DNA from: Strigamia acuminata
Lineage: Eukaryota; Arthropoda; Chilopoda; Geophilomorpha; Linotaeniidae
Assembly: GCA_949358305.1 (NCBI GenBank)
Contig: OX442314.1
Span: 64,303,369-64,367,368, forward strand
Length of the DNA stretch: 64,000 nt
Reading direction: 5' to 3'
Numbering within the stretch: the first letter of the stretch is position 1; each line of letters starts with the position of its first letter. A program made the position numbers and the translations under genes. Shown here in pieces: positions 40,449-51,462 of the stretch. A model generated the notes under the pieces. The model saw only the letters and a program-made list of their open reading frames with translations, ran no database searches and had not been told where the DNA came from.

Positions 40449-43400
40449 TTATTTCGAGATGAAGATCCGGGACAACAAATTTCGGAGGCGTTCGGAACTA
40501 AGCCATTTCGTGAAAATATCCGAAACATTTATTTCACCCGGAATTTTGCGGAGTTCGAAGCATCCGGCAATATGCCATTCTCGAAGCCAATGGAACTTCA
40601 CTCGAATATGTTTGGTTTTCGAGTTCTCGATGTCGTTGTTCGTGAATTGGATCGAGGCGAGGGCATCGGAGAAAATAATCGGTTTCGATAATCGGTTTAA
40701 CGGTGGAAAGACTCGATAGATACTGTCCAACCAGTATAACTCTTTAACGATTTCGACTAGTGCTACAAATTCGGCTTCCATGGTGGAACAGGCGACGCTG
40801 GTCTGCTTTTTGCAGCTCCAGCCAATTGGCACACAACCGATATAAATGATGTATCCTCCGAAGCTTCTCGATGTCGCAATGTCACTCGCCCACGACGCAT
40901 CTGTGTATCCCCACAGCTGACTGGAATTACACCCCGAGAGTTCGATCGAGAAATCGCTCGTGTTCGCCACGTATTTGAGAACTTGGAGCAAACACTTGAT
41001 GTGGCGGTGGTCGTAGCAGTTATTATACTGCGATAAAGCGATGACCGAGTATAATATGTCGGGACGAGTGCGAGAAGCGAGGAATAATAACGATCCGATG
41101 AGCGATCGGTACGGAAAGTCCGGGAGATTATCCAACGAGCCTTTGACGAGCGTGGTCCCCGGTGTGACAGGCACTTTAATGAGTGCATCTGACGAAACGT
41201 TGAACTTTTTAAGAAGTTTGTCGATGTAGGAGCGTTGGGACATGAAAACTTTCCCATCGCGACGCACGAATTCTACCCCGAGTAATTTGGTTATTGGGCC
41301 GAGGTTGACGATGTCGAATTTGCTGGAAATCAGGGCCAAAATACGGTCTCGGATACTCTCCGACGCGTAAAATACGACGATATCGTCCACGTAGACTAAC
41401 ATAACAGCCGAATGTCCAAATGCGTAAACGCAATTACAAGCGGGAAATTTCTGGAATCCGAGGTCGGTTAACGTCTCGTTGAGCTTCTGGTACCACATGC
41501 GCCCCGACTGGTGAAGACCGTAAAGTGACTTGGTTAACAACCAGACGTTGTCGGGTGAGGTGCATGTGGCGCCGGCGGGAATCCGCATGTAAATTTCGTG
41601 GTCGAGGTCGCCGTAAAGGTAGGCACACTTGACGTCGAGGTGGAGATCCCTCCATCCTAGTAAAACGACTAGGAGGCAGAAAAAGAATCGGATGAGCACG
41701 AAGTTAACCACCGGACTAAAAACTTCATCGAAATCAACGCCCATTGTTTGGCGGAAACCTTGTGCGACAAGTCGAGCACGGTAGCGGTGAATTTTCCCGG
41801 TGGCATCCGATTTCAACCGAAAAATCCATTTACACCCGAGGATTGTCTTGTCCGGGGGTCGTGGAACTTCCTTATAAACTTCGCGTTCCTTGAAAGTCGT
41901 GAGCTCCTCATCGATTGCCTCGGTCCACTTCGGTGCCTCGGGTAGCTTAACAGCTTCGGCGTACGTGGACGGCTCTCGAAAACACATAAGAACGCGGTGA
42001 ACAGGTTGCTCGTCCTGCAATTGATGTTCGAGGTTGCCGAAAAAGAAAATGTCCTCTTCATACGGAAGTTGGTGAGCGACGCAATATCTTTCGATGTCCC
42101 CTCTCGACCTTAAGCGGACACCGTGCTCCGGATAGTAATAAACGTCGACCTTGATTTTGCCAGGCGCTTGTTCTTTCCGGAGATGCTCTTCCCTCCTCCA
42201 TCCGCTGAAGGGCGTATCTCCACCAATAAAACGATAGGGGCAGTGAAGAGCGCGTAACGGAGCGAGGGGCGGTGCAGGCGTTGCAGCGGCCGCTGGTAAG
42301 GCGGCTGCCTTATCGAGGAGATCATCGAGGAGATTATCAAGTGGATCATCTTCGGGGTCGTGCTCGAAATCACGTTCGGGATAGCGTTCGAAAAATTGTT
42401 CGATATCGTGATCAACGTCGAGTTCACTATCGCTGGCCTCAGGGGTGTGAGGTTGACGAGCCAAAGCATCGGGACGTAATCTCCTCCGAGGACGGTAAAG
42501 CGGAAGTGGTGGGTCAGGCGTGACGTCCAAATCGATGTCCTCCGGTACATCGTCCGCAAACAGAATAGGAGGAGGCAATTCATCAGCAATGTCCTCTTCG
42601 ACCTCCTCGAGGACGGAGCGATATGAAGCGACTGATGAAGCGCTTGACGGAGCCCGATGGCGGAATTCATCATCGTCATTAGACGATTCATCGTCGGAAT
42701 CACGACGTCGACGTGACCAGGGGACAGATGGGAAAGCGCCATCGTCAAAAGTGACACGAGACGGTGTAGTGACGCGAGAAGGCTCCTCCATGAATGGAGC
42801 ATTTTCGTAGGGATCCGGAACGTAAAACGGCGAGCGTTTGAAATTCTGACGTTCATCGATTTGAACGTGAACGGATTCCGTGACGGTGTTCGTAGCCGGA
42901 TTCCAAACCCGATAACCGCGAGTGTTGGAGGCGTAACCTACGAGGAATCCTTCCCACGCCCGTGGATCCATTTTGTTGCGCCCGGGTGCGGTGAAATGCA
43001 CCCAGCATTTAGAACCAATTTTTCGGAAATGTTTGACAGAGAGGGCACGCTGGCGCCATAAAACATATGGAACTTCGTCGTTAAGTTTCGAATGCGGGCT
43101 GCGATTTTTAACGTACGAAAATGTCACAGCGAGTTCAGCCCAAAGTGTGTGTGGAAAACCGGTTTCGGAGGTAATAGAGCGAAGATAGTCGCCCATCGTC
43201 CGGTTTAGGCGTTCGGCGACCCCGTTCATTTGCGGGCTTCCGGGATTGGTCCGTTGTGCGACAATGCCCTTGTCAGCGAGGTAACGGTCAAAAGTCTTAG
43301 AAATAAATTCCCCGCCGCGATCCGTGCGAATTGATTTGACGCGGGAATCCGTAATACGTTCAACGCGAGAGACAAAGTCTTTGAAAGTTGTGAAGACGTC

Positions 43401-45389
43401 GGATTTGCGTGCAATCGGAAAAATCCACGAATATCGGGTCGCGTCGTCAACAATGGAGAAGGCATAATCAGCACCGCCAATCGAAGTCAGTCTTGACGGG
43501 CCCCAGACGTCCATGTGCAGCAACTCCAACGGTTTGGTTGTCGAAGGTGTGGGAATCGGTTTATGCGAGGCGCGCGTGGACTTGGCAATGCGACATGAGT
43601 TGCAGGAAAGTTCTTGTCGAACCGCAGCCGGATCGAGTCCATAAACTTGGGAATTGTTCGCCAAAGTCCGCATGGCTTTGGTGTGGAGATGGCCCAACCT
43701 GGCATGCCATAATCCCGTGGCATCCGCAACGTTCGCAGCCGGCGTTATAACCTTTTTAGGAGGTGGGACTGCCGTAGTCGTGGCAACGGGAGACGGAGGA
43801 GATGATAGGACGTTGGAATACATCCGGATCTGTTGTGGTTTAGATCCGGCAACAGGATTGGGGATGATCGGGGAAGGAGAAGGCACGAGTAGGGTGTTGG
43901 GAGAGATAGGTAAGCGGAAGTCGGTCATTTCAACGTTTGATATTTTCTTCGACTTCTTTGAGGGCATCGCGGGAAAATCTTCCTCCTTCGTGATGAGAGT
44001 CATCGGCGCAGTAGTCGGAGGTGACATTGGGATGGGCGGTGTACTCGAAACAACAGTCGGCGACGCAAATGGCGAAATTAGTCCATCTACGAAGTAAAGT
44101 CCTGACTTTTGCTTCGCCCGAAGAACACTTTGTTTGATATCCGTCCCATATGTATGCAACTCCGAATTGTAAATGTGTATGTGATGCCCACATTTATCGA
44201 CTCGCGAAACCGAAATTAAATTAGCGCCGAAATCAGGTGCGTACAAAACATCGCGGAGAAGTACGGTGCATTCACAGCCATCGATGAGTGACTTGACTGG
44301 AACATTCCCTTTTCCGGTAACTTTGGAGCTTCCTTGTCCCAATTCGATATTAAAAGGGACGACCTCAACAAAGTCCAAGAACCACGATTTAACGTGTGAA
44401 ACGTGGTCGGTGGCGCCGCAGTCAACAATCCATTCGTGAGATTGGACGAAATGAACGGTAGGAACCTGGATCGCAGGTGGTGCGGACAGGAGATATGCTG
44501 CATCTCGGCGCGGGCGTGAAGACTCGCGAAACTGTCCCTGCTGCTGTTGATTCGGGTTCACATTCGGATTCGAGCCTTTATTGCGGCGTCGACTCTTGCT
44601 GCGAGATCGTGTCTGAAGCGTAGCTACTGGCTGTTGCCCCGTTGTTTGCTTGCGAGGATGCTGGCACTTATTGGCGTAGTGTCCAAGCTCGTTGCAATTG
44701 AAGCAACGCACCTGCGCAAGCGGGCGCGGGGGTCGCGACTGGTTACGTCCTTGTCGCCCAGTAGCATAAGCGGAGGAATTACCGGAGTTTCGGTTCGAAT
44801 GCGACTTTAATCGTAGATATTCCGACAACAACTGATCGGAGACTTTAGCCGGGGTAAACTCTGCCAGCGGCCAATGATAAATGGCAAAAGTCGCCTGGTC
44901 GTATTCGTCCGGAAGAAAGTCTAAATACTGGTACGCGTGATGTCGAGGGAGGATGTCTTCACCGACGTCTTTAAGTTGGCGGACCATAAGGTCAACGCGG
45001 CTGAGGAAATCGGCCATTTCTTCGCCGGGCTCCAACTTGAGCTGCAGGAACTCACGGCGCATCGCCGCTTGGCGGGCGAGAGAGCTGGGGGCGTAAATTT
45101 TCGCTAAAATGTCCCACGCCTGTTTCGGAGTGGTGCAACCGTCGAGGGCCGACTGTTTGGCCTGCGAGACGTGGCAATAAATGGTCCCCAGCGCTCGGGC
45201 TTTCCGACGTTGCCATTTTCGCCAAACGTCTTCATCGACGTTGGCTTTCACTAGTTCCTCCGTTTCGGTGACGTGGTGCCATACGCCGTCGGACATCAAT
45301 AGCATTTTAATTGCACGGTGCCAGTGTTCGTAATTGCCGGTCACGAGAATCGGCACATGGCCTGACGACTGGTCGGTGGCCTTTTTCAT
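40449..45389 (-). CDS. Gag-Pol polyprotein of copia element F (1646 aa)
   Basis: Intact single frame. Gag; zinc knuckle CFNCNELGHYANKC; protease active site DCGATDH from residue 323, where the usual residue after Asp is Thr or Ser; integrase (HARLGHLH, CNSCRIAKSTRAS, HMDVWGP, RTDRGGEF, MNGVAERLN); a long acidic linker rich in Asp and Pro; RT with YVDDIVVF from residue 1333; RNase H with YTDASW, MEAEF, FSDALASIQ and KTKHIRVKFH. The frame is open up to 45524, but I start at the Met of MKKATDQSSGH. The upstream 45 residues are Cys/Arg-rich leader read-through with no Gag-like sequence. Apart from the protease substitution nothing suggests inactivity. Confidence 0.93.
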   Translation of the reverse strand: MKKATDQSSGHVPILVTGNYEHWHRAIKMLLMSDGVWHHVTETEELVKANVDEDVWRKWQRRKARALGTIYCHVSQAKQSALDGCTTPKQAWDILAKIYAPSSLARQAAMRREFLQLKLEPGEEMADFLSRVDLMVRQLKDVGEDILPRHHAYQYLDFLPDEYDQATFAIYHWPLAEFTPAKVSDQLLSEYLRLKSHSNRNSGNSSAYATGRQGRNQSRPPRPLAQVRCFNCNELGHYANKCQHPRKQTTGQQPVATLQTRSRSKSRRRNKGSNPNVNPNQQQQGQFRESSRPRRDAAYLLSAPPAIQVPTVHFVQSHEWIVDCGATDHVSHVKSWFLDFVEVVPFNIELGQGSSKVTGKGNVPVKSLIDGCECTVLLRDVLYAPDFGANLISVSRVDKCGHHIHIYNSELHTYGTDIKQSVLRAKQKSGLYFVDGLISPFASPTVVSSTPPIPMSPPTTAPMTLITKEEDFPAMPSKKSKKISNVEMTDFRLPISPNTLLVPSPSPIIPNPVAGSKPQQIRMYSNVLSSPPSPVATTTAVPPPKKVITPAANVADATGLWHARLGHLHTKAMRTLANNSQVYGLDPAAVRQELSCNSCRIAKSTRASHKPIPTPSTTKPLELLHMDVWGPSRLTSIGGADYAFSIVDDATRYSWIFPIARKSDVFTTFKDFVSRVERITDSRVKSIRTDRGGEFISKTFDRYLADKGIVAQRTNPGSPQMNGVAERLNRTMGDYLRSITSETGFPHTLWAELAVTFSYVKNRSPHSKLNDEVPYVLWRQRALSVKHFRKIGSKCWVHFTAPGRNKMDPRAWEGFLVGYASNTRGYRVWNPATNTVTESVHVQIDERQNFKRSPFYVPDPYENAPFMEEPSRVTTPSRVTFDDGAFPSVPWSRRRRDSDDESSNDDDEFRHRAPSSASSVASYRSVLEEVEEDIADELPPPILFADDVPEDIDLDVTPDPPLPLYRPRRRLRPDALARQPHTPEASDSELDVDHDIEQFFERYPERDFEHDPEDDPLDNLLDDLLDKAAALPAAAATPAPPLAPLRALHCPYRFIGGDTPFSGWRREEHLRKEQAPGKIKVDVYYYPEHGVRLRSRGDIERYCVAHQLPYEEDIFFFGNLEHQLQDEQPVHRVLMCFREPSTYAEAVKLPEAPKWTEAIDEELTTFKEREVYKEVPRPPDKTILGCKWIFRLKSDATGKIHRYRARLVAQGFRQTMGVDFDEVFSPVVNFVLIRFFFCLLVVLLGWRDLHLDVKCAYLYGDLDHEIYMRIPAGATCTSPDNVWLLTKSLYGLHQSGRMWYQKLNETLTDLGFQKFPACNCVYAFGHSAVMLVYVDDIVVFYASESIRDRILALISSKFDIVNLGPITKLLGVEFVRRDGKVFMSQRSYIDKLLKKFNVSSDALIKVPVTPGTTLVKGSLDNLPDFPYRSLIGSLLFLASRTRPDILYSVIALSQYNNCYDHRHIKCLLQVLKYVANTSDFSIELSGCNSSQLWGYTDASWASDIATSRSFGGYIIYIGCVPIGWSCKKQTSVACSTMEAEFVALVEIVKELYWLDSIYRVFPPLNRLSKPIIFSDALASIQFTNNDIENSKTKHIRVKFHWLREWHIAGCFELRKIPGEINVSDIFTKWLSSERLRNLLSRIFISK

Positions 45390-46063
45390 GATTGCACGGA
45401 GAAAAATGCGTAGAAATGGGAAATTGACGCACAATCGACGCACAATCGACGCACAAACGAAGCACAAATTACGATGCGAAGCACTTTCCGTAGCACTGTC
45501 AAAGCGGAAACCAAGAATGGGCAATTCCTTCTGAAGGAATTAAATAGCTTTCGGTTGCCAGTCTGAGAGGGTCCGTTCGACTTCCTGGAGCCGCGGGAAA
45601 CCTCACTTGTACCACGACAAGCACAACCGAAAAATACAACGGCGCTTGCCCGGATTCGGACGAAGGGCGCCGAGGATTCTAATTGTCCCACACCAAAATT
45701 CCCACTTAAAATTAACAAAGGTAATTCGACTCTGAAAGGCAAAATAAGGCGAAATTGACGAATCAGTCGCGGTGCACGTCGCAACACGCGATCCTCGTGT
45801 GAAAAACACGGATATGTGCGATTTTAATCGAAAAATCGCGAAAAACGAACGAAAATCGTCGATACTGTCGCACTCCGGGGTGCTAAACAGCGGGTTACAC
45901 CCGTTTCTCGATGATAACGTCGTGTAGACGTCGTCGCATGTCGAAAATCGGTGTAAATCGGCGAAAAATCTGAAAATATAGAAAATTTCCGCAAAATTCG
46001 CGAAAAAATCGCGAAAATTGTGGAAAATTAAGGAAAAAACGAGGCCCTGGTGTCTTTCCAGGC
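45390..46063 (-). other. Untranslated leader of element F
   Basis: About 0.67 kb, shorter than the other leaders. Contains runs of GCGAAAAATC-like sequence (45820-46030). No gene supported. Confidence 0.55.
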
Positions 46064-46074
46064 CTCTGCTACCA
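46064..46074 (-). other. Primer-binding site of element F (tRNA-iMet)
   Basis: Minus-strand TGGTAGCAGAG two bases from the LTR. Confidence 0.9.
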
Positions 46075-46076
46075 AT

Positions 46077-46649
46077 TGTGGTGGTATGCTGCAAAAACAG
46101 CACAGACTAGGCAGTGGAAACGCTTAAAAATAAGCCAACACGCACGATATAGCACGCACGAGACGTGCGGCACGTCGTGTACGCGAATTCGAGCCGGTTC
46201 TGGTCGAATTTGCGTGGTGTCTGCACTTATCTACGTGCAGACACAAGAAACGAATTATTTATAAACAAAATAAACGATTTATTAACCTAAAACTTACGAA
46301 AACAGGATTGAAAAGCACAGGAGCACACTTAGCAGTGTGCGTCGCCATCTTGGAATAAAAGGGAGTGCGCTCTGGTGACAGAAGCGAGCGACTCACAGGT
46401 ATAAACAGATAGGCGATGCATGATGCCCAGTGTGTTAAGACACAGTTAATGCAGGCACCATGCATTTCCCTTACAACATAAAGTAAATATACGGAAATAA
46501 ACTGGTAACAACCAGTTAAGTAGGAAATAAACACCAAATCATTTGGGGAAAGAAAATATAACAACCAATGATGTGAAAAAGTTCAGGTAGCGTCATTACG
46601 CATCGAAAAAGCGTTAAATAAACGTCCGAAGTGGTTTCAAGGACCAACA
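46077..46649 (-). repeat. 5' LTR of element F
   Basis: 573 bp matching the 3' LTR by eye; followed by the GAACC duplicate and the rest of H gag. Confidence 0.93.
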
Positions 46650-46654
46650 GAACC

Positions 46655-49600
46655 AACTATCCGACCTGGAGCGTACAGGTACAGCTCCTCCTCCAATCGT
46701 ACGGTGTTTGGGGCCACGTGACCGGCAAGACAAAAGAGCCGCCGGCCGGATCACCGTTTCGAGAGACAAGGGATTTTGAGAAAGGCGAAGAAAGGGCCCG
46801 CTCCACCATTTGTTTGGCTTGCGGCGAGGCCCAACAGGTCGTGGCGGTTGCCCAGGCCACTGCTAAAGAAGTGTGGGAGGCACTGAAAGCTGCCTACCAG
46901 CCCACGACCCGGGCACGTAAAGCCCGTCTTCGCAGGGAATTTTTAGACATGCGGTTGCATGAAAACGAAGAGATGTTTGTTTTCACCGCACGTGTTGATC
47001 GGAAAGTAGTACAGCTTGCAGATGTCAAGATTCAAATTTCTGATGAGTTTCACGCCTTTCAATATCTTGACCTACTGCCACCCCAATACGAACCGGTCAA
47101 GCAGACGGTTTATCACTGGGGTGACACAGAGTTCACGGCAGCAGCGGTCAAGGAACGCCTGGTAGGCGAATACAACCGCCTACATGTAACAACCGACGAG
47201 TTTGGCGTGCCTTCCAAGGCGCCATTGGAGAACACTGGTGCCTTCTTTAACCAAGGCGGAAGACAACGCGGACGTGGTGGAAATGCACCCGGCGGCCCAC
47301 GCATCTGTTTTACTTGCGGTGGGACGGGCCACTTCGCCCGTGAATGCCCTACTCCACCGAAACAGCAATTCCAAGCAAAAGGAAACCAAACTGGACAATT
47401 TAGAGGCAATCCACGGGGCAAGGGACGTGGAAGAGGCCAGCAAAAGGCCACTGTCACACAGGCTGACATATTCAGTGACTCTCCAGTCTCTTATTACTCC
47501 GCGGCGATTTGGCTTCAACAACAACCCCCTGTGCCGGCTTCCCACGTGTCTCACGCGAATTATGATTCGCAATGGTACGTCGACACAGGGGCGACGGACC
47601 ATTTCTCCTTCAACAAAGACTGGTTCTCCGACTTCAAGCCATTAACTGGCCACGTGCAACAGGGAGAAGGAAAGTCGAGAATCGAAGGAATAGGAAATGT
47701 GACGTTGACATCGATTTATGGAACCCGCACCCGTGCAATTACATTGCATAATGTATTTTATGCACCCAACTTTAGGAAGAATTTGATTTCGTTGGGTCGC
47801 ACGGATGAAGCTGGGGCAACGACCATGATTAAAAATGGCAAAATGGTTATTTATAACGACAAAATTGATGACCCTTCCATCACTGCGGAACGCACGAGTG
47901 ATCGGATGTATAAGGTCAATTGTCGTATTTCCCCTGTGAACACTGCCGCATTACCTGCGCAACAGGCTGCGACAGTGTCTTCTAGTCCGCTTATAAAAGG
48001 CGATGAAGTTGTAAATTCGATACTAACATACCCTAGTTTTAAGGACGCATTAACCCAAAATTCGAGTGAGTCAGGGAAACCTGCACCAGCGATAAAGGGG
48101 CAAGCGAGTGTTGCGAACAACGCGCCTGCGAATGTTACGACTAATGCGCAAGCGAATGTTTCGAATAAAATTAAGGCAAAGACTGCCAATGCCTCTAAGG
48201 AGGCAAGTTCAATTGTGCAGAACAATGCAGACAAAGCAGAGAATGGGAACAATTCTACTAATGGGGTTAAAACTTTTGACAAGAAAGATAAGGCTCAAAC
48301 GATGGACATTTGGCACTCCCGCCTAGGGCATTTAAATGCAAAGGGAATTGCGGGATTAGAAAAGTCAACTGATGTTTTTGGGCTGAAACTCTCGAATAAG
48401 GAGTTGTCGACGTGTGACTTTTGCGCCAGGGCGAAGAGTACACGTGCTAGTTTTCCCCCAATAATTGGAATTACGACAAAAAGTATTTTGGAAATAGTGC
48501 ACTTAGACGTGTGGGGCCCCGCGCCAGTTCAAACATTGGGTGGGGCGTACTATTATCTCATTCTCATCGATGATTTTTCCCGCTTTATGTGGATAATCAT
48601 CATGAAACGGAAAAGTGACGTTTTAGGACATTTCAAGCGGTGGCTACTTGAAGTTGAGCGAACGACCTCTAAGAAGGTAAAGGCTATAAAAACTGATAAT
48701 GGAGGGGAGTTCATATCTAGACAATGGGACGATTATGTGGCGACAATTGGGCTTAAGTGTATGAGGACTAATGCATACAGCCCAGAAATGAATTCGGTCG
48801 CCGAACGGGCGAACCGTACCATTCTTAATGGTACTCGGGCACTTCTTTTTGAGAATAAATTTCCCGCCACTCTATGGGCAGAGCTTGCCGTTTCAGTTGT
48901 ATATCTGAAAAACCGTTTTCCACATACGGGAATTGGGGGAAAAACACCTTATTCTGTGTTTTACAATAAGAAATTGTCCCTTCGCCATGTCAAGTGCATT
49001 GGCTCATTGACTTATGTCCATATCCCATCTCAGACTCGGGGTGGGAAATTACAAGACAGGGCATGGGCTGGGGCATTAATTGGATATGCCGCTTCTACAC
49101 GCGGCTACAGAATTTGGGATCCAAATAAAAATCAGGTGTTTTTGTCTAAACACGTCAAAATTTTTGAAAACAATTTCTGGTTTGAATTAGGGACGGTTAC
49201 GTCGCCTGAATTGGAGAATGACTTTGATACTTCGAGTTCGGACTCGTTCAATGGGTCATTTTCTGACGACGACAGTGTTGTCGGTGACCCAATTCCGGCG
49301 GAAATCCCGGAACCCCCTCCTGCGATACAGGAGGTTCCACAACCTGCTCCGCAGCAGAAAGTGAAACCCGCATTGCCCACGACCCCAAAGCCTACTCTTA
49401 GACCTGAATTGAGGCCAGTCGCTAAACAGGCAGCTCAGCAACCCCCACTCATGCCCGTTGAGGGGAACCCCATTCTTGGGGACGGGGATACAGGGGATGA
49501 GCCTGTTGAAGAAATTGGTGGGGCGAAGGGGGATGATGGGAATTACTTCAACATCTATCCTGACAATGATGGGGAACCTGAAATTCCTCCTGGGATTCAA

Positions 49601-51445
49601 ACACGGCGTGGATCACGATCAAGGAAAAAGCAAGGGAACGTGATGTTACATCCGGAACTACTGCCGTTAAACATGGCGGAATGGGAACGACGCGCATCCG
49701 TCCGCAAAGACGGAGCGACGGCGGGACAAATAGATGTTGTTTACATCACGCCCTTAAAGGATAAGATAAGAAGTCGAGTTGATATCGCACGGTGGTGCGA
49801 TGAAGAAGGGTACGCATATGATGCGACCTTATTTGACTTTAAGACATTAGAGGGGGACGGTGAACCGTTAGGGTTTGCAGGTTTCTGTGCCGTCGAGCCG
49901 GAAACCTACGAAGAAGCCATGTACCACGTCAAGCGTCCTGATTGGATAAAAGCCATGAGAGAGGAAATTGATGTGTTCGATGAAAGAACGGTTTACAAGG
50001 AAGTTGACAAAACAACTTTAGACGAGGGTACGACTCTCTTGGGATCGAAATGGATATACAAAATGAAGCGCGACCACACGGGTGTTATCCAACGCTACCG
50101 AGCCCGACTCGTCGCACAGGGCTTTAAGCAAAAGCCCGGAGTTGACTTTACGGAGGTGTTCTCCCCCGTCGTCAACTTTGTGCTAGTGATAGTGTTCTTT
50201 TGCACTTTGGTGATACTCAAGGGATGGCGGGATTTACACCTGGATATCAAGGCCGCGTACCTTTACGGGGACCTCGATACGGTACAGTACATGGAGATCC
50301 CCAAGGGATATCGTACCGCCCATAATAAGCATAAATGCTGGATGCTTTTAAAAGCACTTTATGGATTACACCAGTCCGGTCGTATGTGGTACCAGGTCCT
50401 CCACATACGACTACTTGAATTGGGCTTTCAACCGTTGTTGGGTTTAAACTGTGTCTATGCCCTAGACAACGATGCAATAGTCATCTTTTACGTGGACGAT
50501 ATCGTGTTGTTTTCCAAGGATGACTATGTGGAACAATGCGTTTTGAAGTGGTTACGGGAATCGTTTGAAGTAGTGAGTCTGGGGCCCGTAACTTTACTTT
50601 TAGGAATTGAGTTTGATAGGTCCGGGGGCATGATTAAAATCCACCAACGGAAATATATTGAAAAGCTTTGCAAAGCGTACGGGATTGACTCGTGCCATCG
50701 AGTAAAGGTTCCAGTAACCCCGGGAACCATGATTCAAGGTGTAAGAACCGGGGAAAAAGCCGACACCTCATTCCCGTACAGATCTCTGGTCGGAAGTCTG
50801 TTGTTCATCGCCAGCCGAACCAGACCCGACATACTGTTTTCAGTAATAGTGCTTTCCCAGTATAACGAGACGCATTCGACGCGCCATGTCAATATGTTAC
50901 TGCAGGTCCTGCGATATTTGGCCACCACGTCGAATTATTCGATTAACTTATCGAACTGTAAAAACGAGAATTTGACAGTTTACACCGACGCGTCGTTTGC
51001 CCTAGATCAAGACAGACGACGAAGCTTTGGGGGACATATTGTCTATATGGGTGGCATTCCCATCTCGTGGAATTGCCACAAACAATCGATGACCTCCCTG
51101 TCGATCATGGAGAGCGAATTTCTCGCCGTGGTCGATGGGGTGAAAGAAGTTATTTGGCTCGAGCGCCTTTACGACGCGAAGATAATGTTTTGTCTCGAGC
51201 GAAATACGCCCTGTGTTTTTGCGGATAGCCAGCCGGCTATCCAATACTGTAAGAATAGGATCGAGAACAGGGCAAACAAACATATAGACGTGAAGCTCCA
51301 TTTCGTTAGAGATTGGTTTGAGAAAGGAACGTTTTTAATCGAGCATGTTTCTGGCGAATTAAATGTCGCGGATATTCTGACGAAATGGTTAGCTAAATCC
51401 AGATTGAACGCGCTATGCGAATACATCTTTGTAATTGACAAATAG
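46655..51445 (+). CDS. Gag-Pol polyprotein of copia element H, main part (1596 codons)
   Basis: Continues from the 19-codon piece at 39773-39829; together 1615 codons, the same as element C. Domains: Gag; zinc knuckle CFTCGGTGHFAREC; protease DTGATDH; integrase (HSRLGH, CDFCARAKSTRA, HLDVWGP, KTDNGGEF, MNSVAERAN); linker rich in Pro/Asp; RT YVDDIVLF; RNase H YTDASF, ESEF, FADSQPAIQ, KHIDVKLHF. No stop or frameshift other than the insertion. An open frame running in from the F LTR at 46631 gives an apparent start that is not the element's own. Confidence 0.93.
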   Translation, partial: NYPTWSVQVQLLLQSYGVWGHVTGKTKEPPAGSPFRETRDFEKGEERARSTICLACGEAQQVVAVAQATAKEVWEALKAAYQPTTRARKARLRREFLDMRLHENEEMFVFTARVDRKVVQLADVKIQISDEFHAFQYLDLLPPQYEPVKQTVYHWGDTEFTAAAVKERLVGEYNRLHVTTDEFGVPSKAPLENTGAFFNQGGRQRGRGGNAPGGPRICFTCGGTGHFARECPTPPKQQFQAKGNQTGQFRGNPRGKGRGRGQQKATVTQADIFSDSPVSYYSAAIWLQQQPPVPASHVSHANYDSQWYVDTGATDHFSFNKDWFSDFKPLTGHVQQGEGKSRIEGIGNVTLTSIYGTRTRAITLHNVFYAPNFRKNLISLGRTDEAGATTMIKNGKMVIYNDKIDDPSITAERTSDRMYKVNCRISPVNTAALPAQQAATVSSSPLIKGDEVVNSILTYPSFKDALTQNSSESGKPAPAIKGQASVANNAPANVTTNAQANVSNKIKAKTANASKEASSIVQNNADKAENGNNSTNGVKTFDKKDKAQTMDIWHSRLGHLNAKGIAGLEKSTDVFGLKLSNKELSTCDFCARAKSTRASFPPIIGITTKSILEIVHLDVWGPAPVQTLGGAYYYLILIDDFSRFMWIIIMKRKSDVLGHFKRWLLEVERTTSKKVKAIKTDNGGEFISRQWDDYVATIGLKCMRTNAYSPEMNSVAERANRTILNGTRALLFENKFPATLWAELAVSVVYLKNRFPHTGIGGKTPYSVFYNKKLSLRHVKCIGSLTYVHIPSQTRGGKLQDRAWAGALIGYAASTRGYRIWDPNKNQVFLSKHVKIFENNFWFELGTVTSPELENDFDTSSSDSFNGSFSDDDSVVGDPIPAEIPEPPPAIQEVPQPAPQQKVKPALPTTPKPTLRPELRPVAKQAAQQPPLMPVEGNPILGDGDTGDEPVEEIGGAKGDDGNYFNIYPDNDGEPEIPPGIQTRRGSRSRKKQGNVMLHPELLPLNMAEWERRASVRKDGATAGQIDVVYITPLKDKIRSRVDIARWCDEEGYAYDATLFDFKTLEGDGEPLGFAGFCAVEPETYEEAMYHVKRPDWIKAMREEIDVFDERTVYKEVDKTTLDEGTTLLGSKWIYKMKRDHTGVIQRYRARLVAQGFKQKPGVDFTEVFSPVVNFVLVIVFFCTLVILKGWRDLHLDIKAAYLYGDLDTVQYMEIPKGYRTAHNKHKCWMLLKALYGLHQSGRMWYQVLHIRLLELGFQPLLGLNCVYALDNDAIVIFYVDDIVLFSKDDYVEQCVLKWLRESFEVVSLGPVTLLLGIEFDRSGGMIKIHQRKYIEKLCKAYGIDSCHRVKVPVTPGTMIQGVRTGEKADTSFPYRSLVGSLLFIASRTRPDILFSVIVLSQYNETHSTRHVNMLLQVLRYLATTSNYSINLSNCKNENLTVYTDASFALDQDRRRSFGGHIVYMGGIPISWNCHKQSMTSLSIMESEFLAVVDGVKEVIWLERLYDAKIMFCLERNTPCVFADSQPAIQYCKNRIENRANKHIDVKLHFVRDWFEKGTFLIEHVSGELNVADILTKWLAKSRLNALCEYIFVIDK

Positions 51446-51451
51446 CTAAAC

Positions 51452-51462
51452 GAAGGGGGATT
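51452..51462 (+). other. Polypurine tract of element H
   Basis: GAAGGGGGATT-type purine run directly before the 3' LTR. Confidence 0.75.

Larger units (their letters stand above)
39830..46649 (-). mobile_element. Full-length Ty1/copia retrotransposon F
   Basis: Complete minus-strand element of 6820 bp with two 573-bp LTRs (identical by eye), target duplication GAACC (39825-39829 and 46650-46654), PBS, intact frame and PPT. It belongs to a different subfamily from A, C, G and H and is closest to the broken element D. Confidence 0.95.

Noticed and set aside
45390-45524. 45-residue N-terminal extension of element F Gag-Pol
   Set aside because: Leader read-through, Cys/Arg-rich, no similarity to other Gag starts.
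46631-46654. Apparent start of H Gag-Pol inside the F LTR
   Set aside because: The open frame merely runs in from the inserted LTR; the true N-terminus is at 39773-39829.
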